A stretch of 40,168 bases of DNA from Chloroflexota bacterium (lineage in GTDB: Bacteria; Chloroflexota; Dehalococcoidia; Lucifugimonadales; Lucifugimonadaceae), in contig JAQBVG010000011.1 in NCBI GenBank assembly GCA_027623655.1, positions 1 to 40,168 on the forward strand. The letters run 5' to 3'. How positions within the stretch are numbered: the stretch's first letter is position 1; every line of letters starts with the position of its first letter. Below, one piece after another: positions 1-8,958 of this stretch. Below the pieces are notes generated by a model. The model searched no databases. It saw only the letters and a program-made list of their open reading frames with translations, and was not told the origin of the DNA. Position numbers and translations under genes: made by a program.

Positions 1-18
1 CGTGTTTTTCGGATCGAA

Positions 19-741
19 ATGGAACAGCACTTGTCGAACATCGTTGTTGAAGACCTGAAGAAGACGTTCCGTGTCGCCGAACGTCGGCCGGGTATATGGG
101 GTGCGCTTGTTGGGGTGGCACACCGGAAATACCGGACCATCAAAGCTCTCGACGGGGTTTCGTTCAAGATCGAGCCTGGCGAACTCGTGGGATACATCGG
201 CCCGAACGGCGCGGGCAAGTCGACGACCATCAAGGTTATTTCTGGAATTCTGACGCCGGATTCAGGTCGTTGCGAGATCGGCGGGTTGGTTCCATGGGCG
301 AACAGGATCGCCCACGTGAAACGTATCGGCGTTGTATTCGGTCAACGGACGCAGCTCTGGTGGGATTTGCCGGTGATCGAGTCGTTCGATCTACTGCGAG
401 ACATCTACGGCGTTGACGCTGCCGCCTACAACGCGAAAAAAGCCGAGCTTGTCGAGCGACTCGACGTAGGGTCGCTGTTGAACATACCTGTTCGGCTACT
501 GAGCCTCGGGCAACGCATGCGTTGCGACCTGGTAGCGGCGCTGCTTCACGACCCGTCGATATTGTTTCTCGATGAGCCGACGGTGGGGCTGGATTCAGTC
601 TCGAAGCTGGCGTTCCGCGACTTTATTCGAGAGTTCAATCACGCTCGAGGGCTGACAGTGATACTCACCACCCACGATATGGACGATATAGAAGCGCTGT
701 GCGAGCGGGTAATGGTTATCGGGAACGGCCGGATACTCTAG
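19..741 (+). CDS. ABC-2 type exporter ATP-binding protein, N-terminal 240 residues up to an in-frame TAG
   Basis: This is the nucleotide-binding subunit of an ABC exporter of the ABC-2/daunorubicin-resistance type. All ATPase motifs are visible: Walker A GPNGAGKSTT (about 61-70), Q-loop with Q109, signature LSLGQ (161-165), Walker B ILFLDEP (181-187) and the switch His in TTHD (about 219). The reading frame stops at TAG 739-741, straight after VMVIGNGRIL, where relatives normally continue for about 90 more residues. That missing part lies in the same frame immediately downstream, so the gene is a full-length ATPase (331 codons) broken by one amber codon. Two permeases follow in a tightly coupled operon. 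The substrate cannot be told from sequence. The ATG at 19 is close to the window edge and has no clear ribosome binding site, so an upstream start is possible. The truncated product could still bind ATP. Confidence 0.9.
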   Translation: MEQHLSNIVVEDLKKTFRVAERRPGIWGALVGVAHRKYRTIKALDGVSFKIEPGELVGYIGPNGAGKSTTIKVISGILTPDSGRCEIGGLVPWANRIAHVKRIGVVFGQRTQLWWDLPVIESFDLLRDIYGVDAAAYNAKKAELVERLDVGSLLNIPVRLLSLGQRMRCDLVAALLHDPSILFLDEPTVGLDSVSKLAFRDFIREFNHARGLTVILTTHDMDDIEALCERVMVIGNGRIL

Positions 742-1014
742 GATGGCTCGTTGAGAGATCTCAGTGCGCGGACCGGCCGAGAACGACTTTTGATCGTTGA
801 TTTTGTAGAAGATGACGTCGATATTTCGGTCCCGCTGGCCACAGTTGTTGAGCGGAACGGGCATCGATTGAAATTGAGCTTCAATCCCGAGCAGGTTTCC
901 GCTTCAGACCTGATCGGACTGGTCACCTCAGCCCATCCGGTGCGGGACCTGTTCGTCGAGAATCCCCCGATCGAGGAAACAATCGCTCGGATCTACTCGG
1001 AGAACCGTCTGTGA
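742..1014 (+). pseudogene. C-terminal remainder of the ABC ATPase, downstream of the TAG
   Basis: Codons 242-331 of the ATPase continue in the same frame after the TAG at 739-741, reading DGSLRDLSARTGRERLLIV and onward to TGA 1012-1014. This is the regulatory C-terminal segment usual in ABC-2 ATPases of roughly 310-330 residues. It has no good start codon or ribosome binding site of its own; the nearest candidate is a TTG at 751. The stop overlaps the GTG start of the first permease (GTGA), an arrangement that normally couples translation, so the intact ancestor clearly extended to here. A nonsense mutation, a sequencing or assembly error, or UAG readthrough would each explain the picture. 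The conserved protein sequence after the stop argues that any mutation is recent. Confidence 0.8.
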
Positions 1015-1802
1015 TCGGTTACCGGGCACTTGTGAGTGCACGATTCAGGGCGCTCCTGCAATATCGTTCGGCGGCGGTTGCGGGCATCGGTACCCAACTC
1101 TTCTGGGGATTGATCCGGGTGATGATATTCGAGGCGTTTTTTCTCTCATCGACGGCGTCACAACCAATGGAACTGGCAGATGTGATCACCTACATCTGGC
1201 TTGGCCAGGCATTCCTGGTAGTCCTGCCGTGGAACGTGGACCGCGACCTTCAGTCAATGGTGCGGTCTGGCGGCGTGACCTACGAGTTGCTCCGCCCGAT
1301 GAACGTTTACAACGCGTGGTACTGGCGGGCAGTTGCGTTGCGCACAGCACCGACGCTATTGCGATCTGTACCACTGTTGGTGCTTGCGGCGCTTTTCTTC
1401 GATCTCCAGGCACCGGCTTCGCTGGCATCGGGACTTGCGTTTGTTGTCGCGATGATCGGGGCAGTTGCGTTAAGTGCCGCCTTCACGAACCTGTTGAGTA
1501 TTGCGCTGCTGTGGACTGTATCGGGTGAGGGTCTTACCTACATGGCACCGGGCGTGGTCGCTATCTTTTCTGGAAACATCGTCCCTCTTCCGTTTTTTCC
1601 GGATTGGGCCCAGACTGCGATCAGGTTGCTGCCGTTCAGCGGCATCGTCGATTCACCGTTTCGGCTTTACGTGGGGCATATTCCGCCGTCCGATCTGTTG
1701 CTCGTCGTCGCACATCAACTGGTGTGGACTTTCGCGTTCGTCGCATTGGGCAAATGGATGATGGCGCGTAGTCTGCGCCGCATTGAGTTTCAAGGCGGAT
1801 GA
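1011..1802 (+). CDS. ABC-2 family exporter permease, first subunit
   Basis: A 263-residue integral membrane protein. Hydrophobic stretches near residues 25-47, 60-80, 112-132, 140-165, 170-195 and 230-250 suggest about six membrane helices, the usual topology of ABC-2 permeases such as the DUF990-like group. It begins with GTG at 1011, which overlaps the stop of the ATPase gene as GTGA, and ends where the second permease starts. Together with the upstream ATPase and the downstream permease it would form a heterodimeric exporter in the cytoplasmic membrane. Nothing in the sequence identifies the exported substrate. Family assignment rests on order, length and hydrophobicity rather than a single diagnostic motif. 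Confidence 0.85.
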   Translation: MIGYRALVSARFRALLQYRSAAVAGIGTQLFWGLIRVMIFEAFFLSSTASQPMELADVITYIWLGQAFLVVLPWNVDRDLQSMVRSGGVTYELLRPMNVYNAWYWRAVALRTAPTLLRSVPLLVLAALFFDLQAPASLASGLAFVVAMIGAVALSAAFTNLLSIALLWTVSGEGLTYMAPGVVAIFSGNIVPLPFFPDWAQTAIRLLPFSGIVDSPFRLYVGHIPPSDLLLVVAHQLVWTFAFVALGKWMMARSLRRIEFQGG

Positions 1803-2608
1803 ATCTGATCAACAACGCATACGTCTACGGCAGGTTCCTGGAGATTTCGATTCGAAGCCAGATGCAGTACCGCGTGTCGTTCATCATGCTGTCGCTGGGT
1901 CACCTGATAAGCACTGGCATCGAGTTCATCGGCATGCTGGTTTTGTTCGACCGGTTTGGCACCCTCCGTGACTGGGAGCTGTCAGAAGTTGCCTTCATGT
2001 ACGGCGTGGTCAACATCGCATTTTCGATTTCCGATGCTGCGACCCGGGGTTTCGATACTTTCGGGACGATGGTCAAGTCGGGCGACTTCGATCGACTGCT
2101 GACCAGGCCGAGATCGACAGCGTTGCAGCTTGCAGGGCAGGAGTTGACGCTCAGGCGAGTGGGCCGCTTAGCGCAGGGACTGATCATCCTGATCTGGGCG
2201 TCCAGCGGGCTGGATATCGACTGGAACGCTGCGAGGTTTGGTCTGCTGGTTTTCGCCGTATTCGGAGGTGCTGCCCTTTTCGCAGGACTTATCGTTTTGC
2301 AGGCAACGCTGGCGTTCTGGACAACGGAGACCCTTGAGATCATGAACGCGGTCACGTATGGCGGCGTTGAAACGACGCAGTACCCGGTGGTTATTTACAG
2401 GGCATGGTTCCGCGACATATTCTTCTACGTTATTCTGCTGGCGACTGTCAGCTACTTCCCGACACTCGCGATTCTTGACAGGGTTGATCCTCTTGGTACG
2501 TCTGTGACGTTCCAGTACCTGTCACCGCTTATAGGATTCGTTTTTCTAGCGGTCACGCTGCGCGTCTGGCAATTCGGTGTGAGGCACTACACGTCGACCG
2601 GGAGCTGA
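1799..2608 (+). CDS. ABC-2 family exporter permease, second subunit
   Basis: A 269-residue polytopic membrane protein with about six hydrophobic segments. It contains phrases typical of the DUF990-like ABC-2 permeases, for example the STGIEFIGMLVLFDRFGTL region near 38-56 and FDTFGTMVKSGDFDRLLTRP near 86-105, which resembles the substrate-side amphipathic loop of this family. The ATG at 1799 overlaps the stop of the first permease (ATGA), so translation is probably coupled. It is the second membrane subunit of the exporter encoded from position 19. The substrate is unknown. Confidence 0.85.
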   Translation: MNLINNAYVYGRFLEISIRSQMQYRVSFIMLSLGHLISTGIEFIGMLVLFDRFGTLRDWELSEVAFMYGVVNIAFSISDAATRGFDTFGTMVKSGDFDRLLTRPRSTALQLAGQELTLRRVGRLAQGLIILIWASSGLDIDWNAARFGLLVFAVFGGAALFAGLIVLQATLAFWTTETLEIMNAVTYGGVETTQYPVVIYRAWFRDIFFYVILLATVSYFPTLAILDRVDPLGTSVTFQYLSPLIGFVFLAVTLRVWQFGVRHYTSTGS

Positions 2609-2644
2609 CGTGGTAAGTCAACCGAACGAGTTTGAAGGATTCTC

Positions 2645-3544
2645 ATGAGCGATAGCAGTCCAAATTCTCAAGCCAATGCTCGTTTGGTCAATTTCGTCCA
2701 CTCTTCCCTTGGAACCGCGGTCAAGATTACGGATAACACACGTGGTATTGGCAGGCGATCCTTGATCTGGCGTGTCGAACAGGGTCAAAACCATTTCTTG
2801 TTAAAGGCGCACGACTCCGATGGGCAGTTCGAGAGGGAGACTCGGGCCCTTCGGGAATGGGTGCCGATTTTGGGCGATCAATCGTGGTGGTCAACGCCAG
2901 ATATCCTGGCCAAAAACGATGAACTACAGGCCATCGTCATTTCTGAGGTGCGGGGAGGATTGCTCGATTCCACGGTTGTCTCCCGTGACGAGTGTCAGAC
3001 TATGTTCGAACTGGCCGGCCGATTTGCGAGACTTCTTCATGATTCCCCGATAGCGATCGCAGAGTCGGTCGAACCTGTCGAGGACGTCCTTAGCGCGGCC
3101 GGCCGGTACATACCCGCAGCAGTGGGTCACCTTGACTCGCGGACGATTGATTGGGCGAAAGAGGTTATCGGCGACGGGCAGGCGTTCGCCAACGCCAGAG
3201 TGGTTCCGGCCCATATGGACTATTCACCTCGCAACTGGTTTGCCGACAGGCAGGGGCGCGGAATCCGTTTTGGACTGATCGACTGGGAGCAGTCACGGCA
3301 CTCGATCTGGCTGCAAGATGTTGCGCGAATGGCGTTTGACCACTGGCAGCGCGAACCGGTGCTCCGCGATTACTTTTTTCGCGGCTATGGACGCCAGCCA
3401 ACTGAGATTGAAGAGCGGCAGATGCAGCTGCTGGCCCTGATAAATATGATCGGTGGCGTTCCTTACTCGGTCACGATGGGCGATAAGTATTTTGAAAATC
3501 TCTGTCGGGGAATCATCGAGTTGTTGAAGACGAAGATTAGATGA
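2645..3544 (+). CDS. APH-like phosphotransferase family protein
   Basis: A 299-residue protein of the aminoglycoside phosphotransferase/choline-kinase fold. Visible motifs are a possible ATP-binding lysine (K54 in FLLKAHD), the catalytic loop AHMDYSPRN (189-197; H190, D192, N197, matching HxDxxxxN), and the metal-binding IDWEQS (212-217; D213). The usual HGD is HMD here, a tolerated variant. The start ATG has AAGGA about six bases upstream. It lies 36 bases after the exporter permease and may belong to the same transcript. Members phosphorylate aminoglycosides, choline, homoserine or other small alcohols, and the sequence does not allow a choice. It should not be called a resistance gene on this evidence. 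Confidence 0.8.
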   Translation: MSDSSPNSQANARLVNFVHSSLGTAVKITDNTRGIGRRSLIWRVEQGQNHFLLKAHDSDGQFERETRALREWVPILGDQSWWSTPDILAKNDELQAIVISEVRGGLLDSTVVSRDECQTMFELAGRFARLLHDSPIAIAESVEPVEDVLSAAGRYIPAAVGHLDSRTIDWAKEVIGDGQAFANARVVPAHMDYSPRNWFADRQGRGIRFGLIDWEQSRHSIWLQDVARMAFDHWQREPVLRDYFFRGYGRQPTEIEERQMQLLALINMIGGVPYSVTMGDKYFENLCRGIIELLKTKIR

Positions 3545-3606
3545 CCGTCCGAGCTCGCAACGCAAGCGCGTAGCGAATTCGTGACGACGGTTTCACAACC
3601 CACCCT

Positions 3607-5595
3607 CTAACTCCCTCCAGTTAAGGACGGAGGAATACGCTGCTCAACTGGAACAATCGGCAGGACGACCCTCGATGCCAGACCGGCGCTCGTGTGGACG
3701 GTGTTGTCGGCACTGATCATCTTTGTATGCCGGCCCACCGGCTCGCCGGTGTTCGGGTTCACGTCGAAGCGAGGGAAATTAGAACTAGAAATATCGACCC
3801 GGATTCGGTGCCCTTTCTTGAACACGTTGGAGGTCGGCCACAGCGTGACAGTTATTTCACAGGGCTCTCCGGGCGTCATCATTTCGGGATGGGTCCACGA
3901 GTTTCGGTAGCGCGCACGCTGTATCGTGTCGACGAGGTTGAGGTGGTAACCCTCCGGGTAGTCCGGGCTCTCGGGATAGACGTCGATCAGTTTGACGGTG
4001 AAGTCGGTATCGACCGCAGTGGAGGAGACCCAGATTTTGACCATGACCTCGCCGGAAACCTCGGTGTCGTCGGCAAGCGGTTCGGTTTCGAAGGCCAGGA
4101 CATCGGGTCGGTCTCTCAACAAAGGGTATGGCTCCTTTGCACCGATCCACTGCGGGCCTTCTTTCTGGTGAAAGCCCCCGGCTTCTATCACCTCTCGCAG
4201 GTTATTTCGAGCAAGGGTCCACTGGTCCATGTAGTCGGGAACGTTGTCGAGCGCGGGACCGCCATCTTCAGGTGGGACGATCTCGAACATGCCCACTAAC
4301 TGACCACCGACCGTCGGGACGGGGTTTTCGGGATCAAACGTGTAGGTCAGCGAACCGGTCTCATCGGCCGAGGCAAATTGATCGAGTAAGCCGTCTTCAT
4401 GCATGTACAGCGTCTGAAATTCAACTCGGGCAATCGGCCATTCTTGCTCGTTTCGCCAGTAACCGCCATGGTTCAGGTTGCCCCGTGGGGTCTTTGAGCC
4501 GTCGCCGGTACCCATCACGTAAATCCGGACCGGCGAATCGTTATCTGCGGCAGGCAGGCCTTTGAGGTGTTCGTCGAAAAACCTGAGTCGCTCGGGGTTG
4601 TATATGGCGTTTGTCCAGACGCTCTCGATACCGGTGTCGGCATCTCCATGCCAGGATTCGCTCGCCCGCATACCACCATGGCACCAGGCACCGAGGATGA
4701 GTCGAGCAGGGGATTCATTCCTCCGATTCATCTCGACGTAGTAGTTGGCGCTCGCGCCGACAAAGTTGTCGTAAAAACCGCAGGTGATCGTCATTGGCAC
4801 GTCGGCGTGCTGGTCGAAATACGGTTCCTGGTTGGCCGCCTCCTGTGCCCACCAATCGTCGTAATCGCCCCGGTAGTAGTAGTCGAACACGGTCTTTTCC
4901 AGATCGGGAGCGACCCTGAGCGCGGTTTCACCGGGTTTTAGCGGAAATTTTTGCATCCAGTCGCGCATGGCGCGCATAGCGTCCATTATGACTCTGGCTT
5001 TCTCTTTGTCGGTGCCAACCTCATGACTGTCGAGGGCATGGAGGTGAGCGGCCCCGAACATCTGGAACGACATCGCTCCGCCTTCTCGGGCTTCGTGTCG
5101 ATAGATGTTGGTCGGGCCTGCCTCGACCCACATCGCCGCCAGGTGGGGCGGATTGCGTAGCGCGAGCTGTGTCTGGGTTATGGCCCTGTGAGACGATCCA
5201 AGTGTGCCGATCTTGCCTGAGCACCAGTCCTGCTCGGCCAGCCACTCGACGGTGTCGTAGCCGTCATCGCCTTCCCAGGGATTTACCGTGTGGTAGTAGT
5301 GGCCGTCACCCTCGCTGCGGAACCGGGACCGCAAATCCTGCACAACGAAGGCGTAGCCGCGCCGGACGTAGTAAGGAACTACATCGTCCCACTCGGGGGC
5401 GGTCTTGTCGTAGGAGGTGCGGACTAACAGGGCGGGAACTTCGTCATCGAGAAGGCGACCATTGCCGTGGCAGGGCAGGTAAATGTCGGTAGCGAGTCGA
5501 ATGCCATCGCGCATCGGGACCATAGCGTCGCGTATGACGTGGATACCGTGAAGGGTGGGTGACGGAATGTACGAGGAAGTGTTAGAAGTTGTCAT
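3607..5595 (-). CDS. CocE/NonD family alpha/beta hydrolase (X-Pro dipeptidyl-peptidase S15-like), diverged copy
   Basis: A 662-residue serine hydrolase of the CocE/NonD group. It has an N-terminal alpha/beta hydrolase domain (about 15-360) and a C-terminal jelly-roll X-Pro dipeptidyl-peptidase-like domain (about 420-650). Typical phrases are the early VPMRDGIRLATDIYLP, KIGTLGSSHRA around the probable nucleophile Ser135, and DTDFTVKLIDVYP in the C-terminal domain. The nucleophile elbow reads GSSHRA instead of the usual GxSYxG, and the loop after VVQD reads LRSRFRSEG rather than the usual RGRGxSxG, so this copy is more diverged than its neighbour. Members cleave esters, amides or acyl-peptides. 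No signal peptide is seen. It lies 239 bases downstream of a second CocE gene on the same strand. The start is ATG at 5595. The substrate is unknown. Confidence 0.88.
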   Translation of the reverse strand: MTTSNTSSYIPSPTLHGIHVIRDAMVPMRDGIRLATDIYLPCHGNGRLLDDEVPALLVRTSYDKTAPEWDDVVPYYVRRGYAFVVQDLRSRFRSEGDGHYYHTVNPWEGDDGYDTVEWLAEQDWCSGKIGTLGSSHRAITQTQLALRNPPHLAAMWVEAGPTNIYRHEAREGGAMSFQMFGAAHLHALDSHEVGTDKEKARVIMDAMRAMRDWMQKFPLKPGETALRVAPDLEKTVFDYYYRGDYDDWWAQEAANQEPYFDQHADVPMTITCGFYDNFVGASANYYVEMNRRNESPARLILGAWCHGGMRASESWHGDADTGIESVWTNAIYNPERLRFFDEHLKGLPAADNDSPVRIYVMGTGDGSKTPRGNLNHGGYWRNEQEWPIARVEFQTLYMHEDGLLDQFASADETGSLTYTFDPENPVPTVGGQLVGMFEIVPPEDGGPALDNVPDYMDQWTLARNNLREVIEAGGFHQKEGPQWIGAKEPYPLLRDRPDVLAFETEPLADDTEVSGEVMVKIWVSSTAVDTDFTVKLIDVYPESPDYPEGYHLNLVDTIQRARYRNSWTHPEMMTPGEPCEITVTLWPTSNVFKKGHRIRVDISSSNFPRFDVNPNTGEPVGRHTKMISADNTVHTSAGLASRVVLPIVPVEQRIPPSLTGGS

Positions 5596-5834
5596 TGCCG
5601 AGCGAGTTTAGCCGCACGGCGTTGGCGCGTCACGGGTTACCCCTGCCAATTGCGAACGATCGAGTCAAAATCGCTGTGCCAGGGCATGCGATGACGATCA
5701 TTGTGGATCCAATCCAATCCCACTTTGCGTGGCCTGGCTGGATAGTGAAGTTGGTATCGGGGGGGCCAGCGAACCGGGCTGTTCGGTCTGTGGATTGCCA
5801 GTACTTCCGCCCGTTGAGGTACGTAACGGCGGTC

Positions 5835-7565
5835 CTATCGGCGGGGTATGACCGGGAGCGTTACTCGTGATGGGTGATCGTGGTCATGGTAGATCGTCTG
5901 ATTGGCGACCGTGATTTGGGTATCGGTTGCTATCGGGTTTCCGCTATTCAGGTTTCGGTTGTAGCGAGGGAAGTTCGAACTCGAAATTTCGATACGAATC
6001 CGGTGGCCTACTTTGAACAGGTTCGAGGTGTCCCACATGTCGATTTCGAATTCGTAGATTTCGCCGGGGGTCATCAACTCTGGATTATCAGTGCCGTTCC
6101 GGAACCTTGCACGCACTATCCCCTCGCAGAGAATGATCGCTTTTTCTGGCGATTTTCCAACTGCGGGTTCCACGTCGATCAGCGCACATGTGAAATCGGT
6201 GTCGAGTGCGTCGGAAGACGCCCAGATCGTTGCCAAGACCGGACCCGTTACTTCCACCTCTTTGTCGAGAACATCCGTCGTGAATATCAGGACATCTGGG
6301 CGTTTTTCGATTTCGGTCCTGTCCCGCGGACCACACAGATCGAAGCTCTGGTACTGGGCACCCCAAGATGGGGTGGGATCGGCAGGATCGTATGTGAATC
6401 CGTCAGTTGGCTCGTCAACCGCCGGATCCGTCGATAACACTCCACCTTCGCGGGCCGCGTCTCCGCCGCTATGAAGGAAGTACTTTGTCCATTCGGTGCG
6501 CGCCAGCGGCCACTCGTTTTCGTACCGCCAGGCGTTTTCGCCCATCACGAACAGCTTGATTGGCGGCTCGTCGTCGATTCCGGTGTCGATTCCCTTCAAC
6601 CGCTGGTCGTACCAGTGGGTGTGCATGTCTATCACGTCCCACAGCCCCTGCTTGCCGAATGTACGGTCCTGGTACTCGCCGTTCTGGCCCATCGGCACTC
6701 TGCCCCACGGGGAGATTTGGTGACTCCAGGGTCCGACGATCAGCCTGGTCTTTTTTCGGGCTTCTTCGGTTCGGGCCTGCTTGCTCCAACCGTTGAAGAG
6801 CTTGAAATTTTCATGCGATAGCGAGTCGAACCAGCCCGTGATGAACAGGGATGGCACCGCCATTTCGCTGTACCTGTTGCGAAGGCTGTAGCTGTCCCAC
6901 CAGTCGTCGTACTGCTCGTGCTCGATCACGCCCCTGTAGTAGGGATGGGTAGGAGTCACCACCTCCATCGCCGTGTCGATCGGCAGTTTCTTGAAGAACT
7001 CCTGCTGGTCGTAGTGCTTCAGTGACTCGCTCTGCATCGAGTGACCGAGCATGTTGAGGAATGTAAGAGCAACGCTGTGGTGGATCACGCCGTTGATCCG
7101 GTGGTGGCCGTAGTTGACCTGTTGTGAGGCTATCGGTGCGACGGCTTTCAAGTATTTCGACCGTAGTGAGGCTGGCAGCGTTTGTGTGAAGCCCGGATAC
7201 GAAAGACCAAATGTGCCGACGTTGCCGTCGCACCAGGGCTGCTGGCCAACCCATTCGTGAGTGTCGTAACCGTCGTAGAGTTCGCAGACGTAGGGTTCCC
7301 ACTCGCCTCCAGAATCGCCGCGACCCCGGCAGTCCTGCATCACGACGGCGTAGCCTTTTTTGATGAACCTGCGCGCCCAGCCAATGTATCGAGGTTCCTG
7401 GTTGTCGTAGATCGTGCGCAGCAGCAGAACCGGCCAGGGGCCATCGCCCTGGGAGGAGTCGGGCAGCCAGATGTCGGCCGAAAGATTTACGCCATCACGC
7501 ATCGGTACCGGGATGTTGATCATGAGACGACCCGGTTCAACGAGCGGTTCGTAGGGTGAAGTCAC
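5835..7565 (-). CDS. CocE/NonD family alpha/beta hydrolase (S15-like), canonical copy
   Basis: A 576-residue hydrolase of the same family as the next gene on this strand. The N-terminal alpha/beta domain starts with IPVPMRDGVNLSADIWLP. It has the canonical MQDCRGRGDSGGEW loop (76-89) and nucleophile elbow GLSYPG (120-125; Ser122). The C-terminal beta-sandwich domain carries DTDFTCALIDVEP and ends near HPSRVTLPVIPR. Known members include cocaine esterase, alpha-amino acid ester hydrolases and glutaryl acylases, so an ester or acyl-amide substrate is likely, but it cannot be named. No export signal is apparent. It begins at ATG 7565, divergent from the dehydrogenase at 7779, and 213 bases between them hold both promoters. 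It is probably first in a two-gene unit with the diverged copy. Confidence 0.92.
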   Translation of the reverse strand: MTSPYEPLVEPGRLMINIPVPMRDGVNLSADIWLPDSSQGDGPWPVLLLRTIYDNQEPRYIGWARRFIKKGYAVVMQDCRGRGDSGGEWEPYVCELYDGYDTHEWVGQQPWCDGNVGTFGLSYPGFTQTLPASLRSKYLKAVAPIASQQVNYGHHRINGVIHHSVALTFLNMLGHSMQSESLKHYDQQEFFKKLPIDTAMEVVTPTHPYYRGVIEHEQYDDWWDSYSLRNRYSEMAVPSLFITGWFDSLSHENFKLFNGWSKQARTEEARKKTRLIVGPWSHQISPWGRVPMGQNGEYQDRTFGKQGLWDVIDMHTHWYDQRLKGIDTGIDDEPPIKLFVMGENAWRYENEWPLARTEWTKYFLHSGGDAAREGGVLSTDPAVDEPTDGFTYDPADPTPSWGAQYQSFDLCGPRDRTEIEKRPDVLIFTTDVLDKEVEVTGPVLATIWASSDALDTDFTCALIDVEPAVGKSPEKAIILCEGIVRARFRNGTDNPELMTPGEIYEFEIDMWDTSNLFKVGHRIRIEISSSNFPRYNRNLNSGNPIATDTQITVANQTIYHDHDHPSRVTLPVIPRR

Positions 7566-7778
7566 GATTGGGGATCTCCTGGTGCGGTCGGAATTACGCT
7601 GTTGGCTGACTGGCGCATTGTGAGCCGGTGGGTTCGTCAGTTCAACAGGCTCCGCAAGTCGAAAGCCGAAAGTAGATTAGAGGTGTGACGCGCGAGGAGT
7701 TGTTGGAGTAACCTTCGGCCCTTTGGGCTGCCATTGAATATCGGGCCGAAAATTTGGCCGGTCAACCGGAGAACTCGA

Positions 7779-8846
7779 ATGTCCTTCAAGGTCGTCATCA
7801 CGATGAACAACCGCCCACCGAGCGAACTCACGTTGAACGTGATTCGCGAGGCAGGCATCGATGTCAAATACGTGGCCTGCAACACCGAAAACGAGGTGAT
7901 TACTGCGGCGAAGGACGCCGACGTTCTACTGGTTGGCACGGTCCCTCACACGACCCGGAAAGTTCTTGAGGCTCTGCCAAAGCTGAAGATGGTTGGCAGA
8001 TCGGGAGTTGGCGTCGACTCGATCGATCTGGCCGCTGCGACCGAGCTTGGGATCTGCGCAACTAACACTCCGGGCATCAACACGAGCGAAGTGGCCGATC
8101 ACGCGATGGCGATGTTGCTTTCAATCACCCGCAAGGTCTCCGAGCAGAACGCGGCTCTAAAGGCAGGTGCATGGTCGGACCGACCGGACGAGATCAATCG
8201 TCTTCGTAGTCAGCTGCGACGCATCGCTGGCAATACCGTCGGCATTTTCGGGTTTGGCAATATTGGCAAGGCGTTTGCCACACGTGTTCGTGGATTTGGC
8301 CCGGCAAAGATCATCGCGTACGACCCTTACGTACCCCAGACGACAGCCGATCTTTTTGGTGTCCAGTTGGTCGAGTTCAATACGTTGTTGGCCGAGTCGG
8401 ACTACCTGACTGTTCACTCGCCCGCGACGGCGGAGACCAACCACATTTTCAATTTCGAGGCGTTCAGGAAAATGAAGCCGTCGGCGGTGTTCATCAACTG
8501 TGCGCGGGGTCCGATCGTGGATGAAGCGGGTCTGCAACAGGCGCTCCAGACAGGCGAGATCATGGCGGCCGGAATTGACGTGACAGAAATCGAGCCCCTG
8601 GATGCCGAAAGCCCTTTGCTGAAGCTCGATAACCTGACAATTACTCCGCACGTGGCCGGGACTTCTGAAGTGAGCGGGGTCGAGGGTGCGAGGCGCTGGG
8701 GCGAGAATGCTGTGAACATTTTGACCGGTAAGCCCTTACACGGACTTGGCAATCCGGAAGTCGTGAAAAGAATCGCAGTAATGCGTGCCGCCGGACCGAG
8801 TCGCTGGGACGGGATACCGGATCTTGTCACGGTGGCATGGAGTTAG
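7779..8846 (+). CDS. D-isomer specific 2-hydroxyacid dehydrogenase (phosphoglycerate dehydrogenase-like)
   Basis: A 355-residue NAD-dependent D-2-hydroxyacid dehydrogenase. Visible are the nucleotide-binding GFGNIG (158-163), the catalytic Arg in NCARGPIVDE (R243), the catalytic Glu in the DVTEIEP segment (267-273) and the catalytic His in TPHVAG (H291). It lacks the C-terminal ACT or ASB domains of full serine-pathway SerA, so it could act on phosphoglycerate or on another 2-hydroxy acid. The chosen start is ATG 7779, preceded by GGAG with seven bases of spacing; an in-frame start 45 bases upstream has poorer context. It is divergent from the CocE genes and convergent with comEC. The glyA gene of serine/glycine metabolism lies 9 kb away, which is suggestive but not proof of a serine role. 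Confidence 0.88.
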   Translation: MSFKVVITMNNRPPSELTLNVIREAGIDVKYVACNTENEVITAAKDADVLLVGTVPHTTRKVLEALPKLKMVGRSGVGVDSIDLAAATELGICATNTPGINTSEVADHAMAMLLSITRKVSEQNAALKAGAWSDRPDEINRLRSQLRRIAGNTVGIFGFGNIGKAFATRVRGFGPAKIIAYDPYVPQTTADLFGVQLVEFNTLLAESDYLTVHSPATAETNHIFNFEAFRKMKPSAVFINCARGPIVDEAGLQQALQTGEIMAAGIDVTEIEPLDAESPLLKLDNLTITPHVAGTSEVSGVEGARRWGENAVNILTGKPLHGLGNPEVVKRIAVMRAAGPSRWDGIPDLVTVAWS

Positions 8847-8920
8847 CCTGAGATTTTCCGGCGGTGTGCTCTATCTGCCCGGGCGGGCGAAGCAAGATTG
8901 TCGCGGCTGGGAATAGTGGC

Positions 8921-8939
8921 CCACTTCCGGCTGAAGTGG
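8921..8939. terminator. stem-loop between convergent genes, possible bidirectional terminator
   Basis: A perfect 7-bp inverted repeat, CCACTTC and GAAGTGG with a 5-base loop, lies in the 112-base gap between the convergent dehydrogenase and comEC genes. Neither side carries a strong T-run, so termination is inferred mainly from position. Confidence 0.35.
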
Positions 8940-8958
8940 ATTGGTCGGTGCGGTGTCC

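Noticed and set aside
3694-4299. Antisense open frame of 201 codons within the first CocE gene
   Set aside because: It mirrors the codon pattern of the real gene on the minus strand and has no recognisable domain or binding site.
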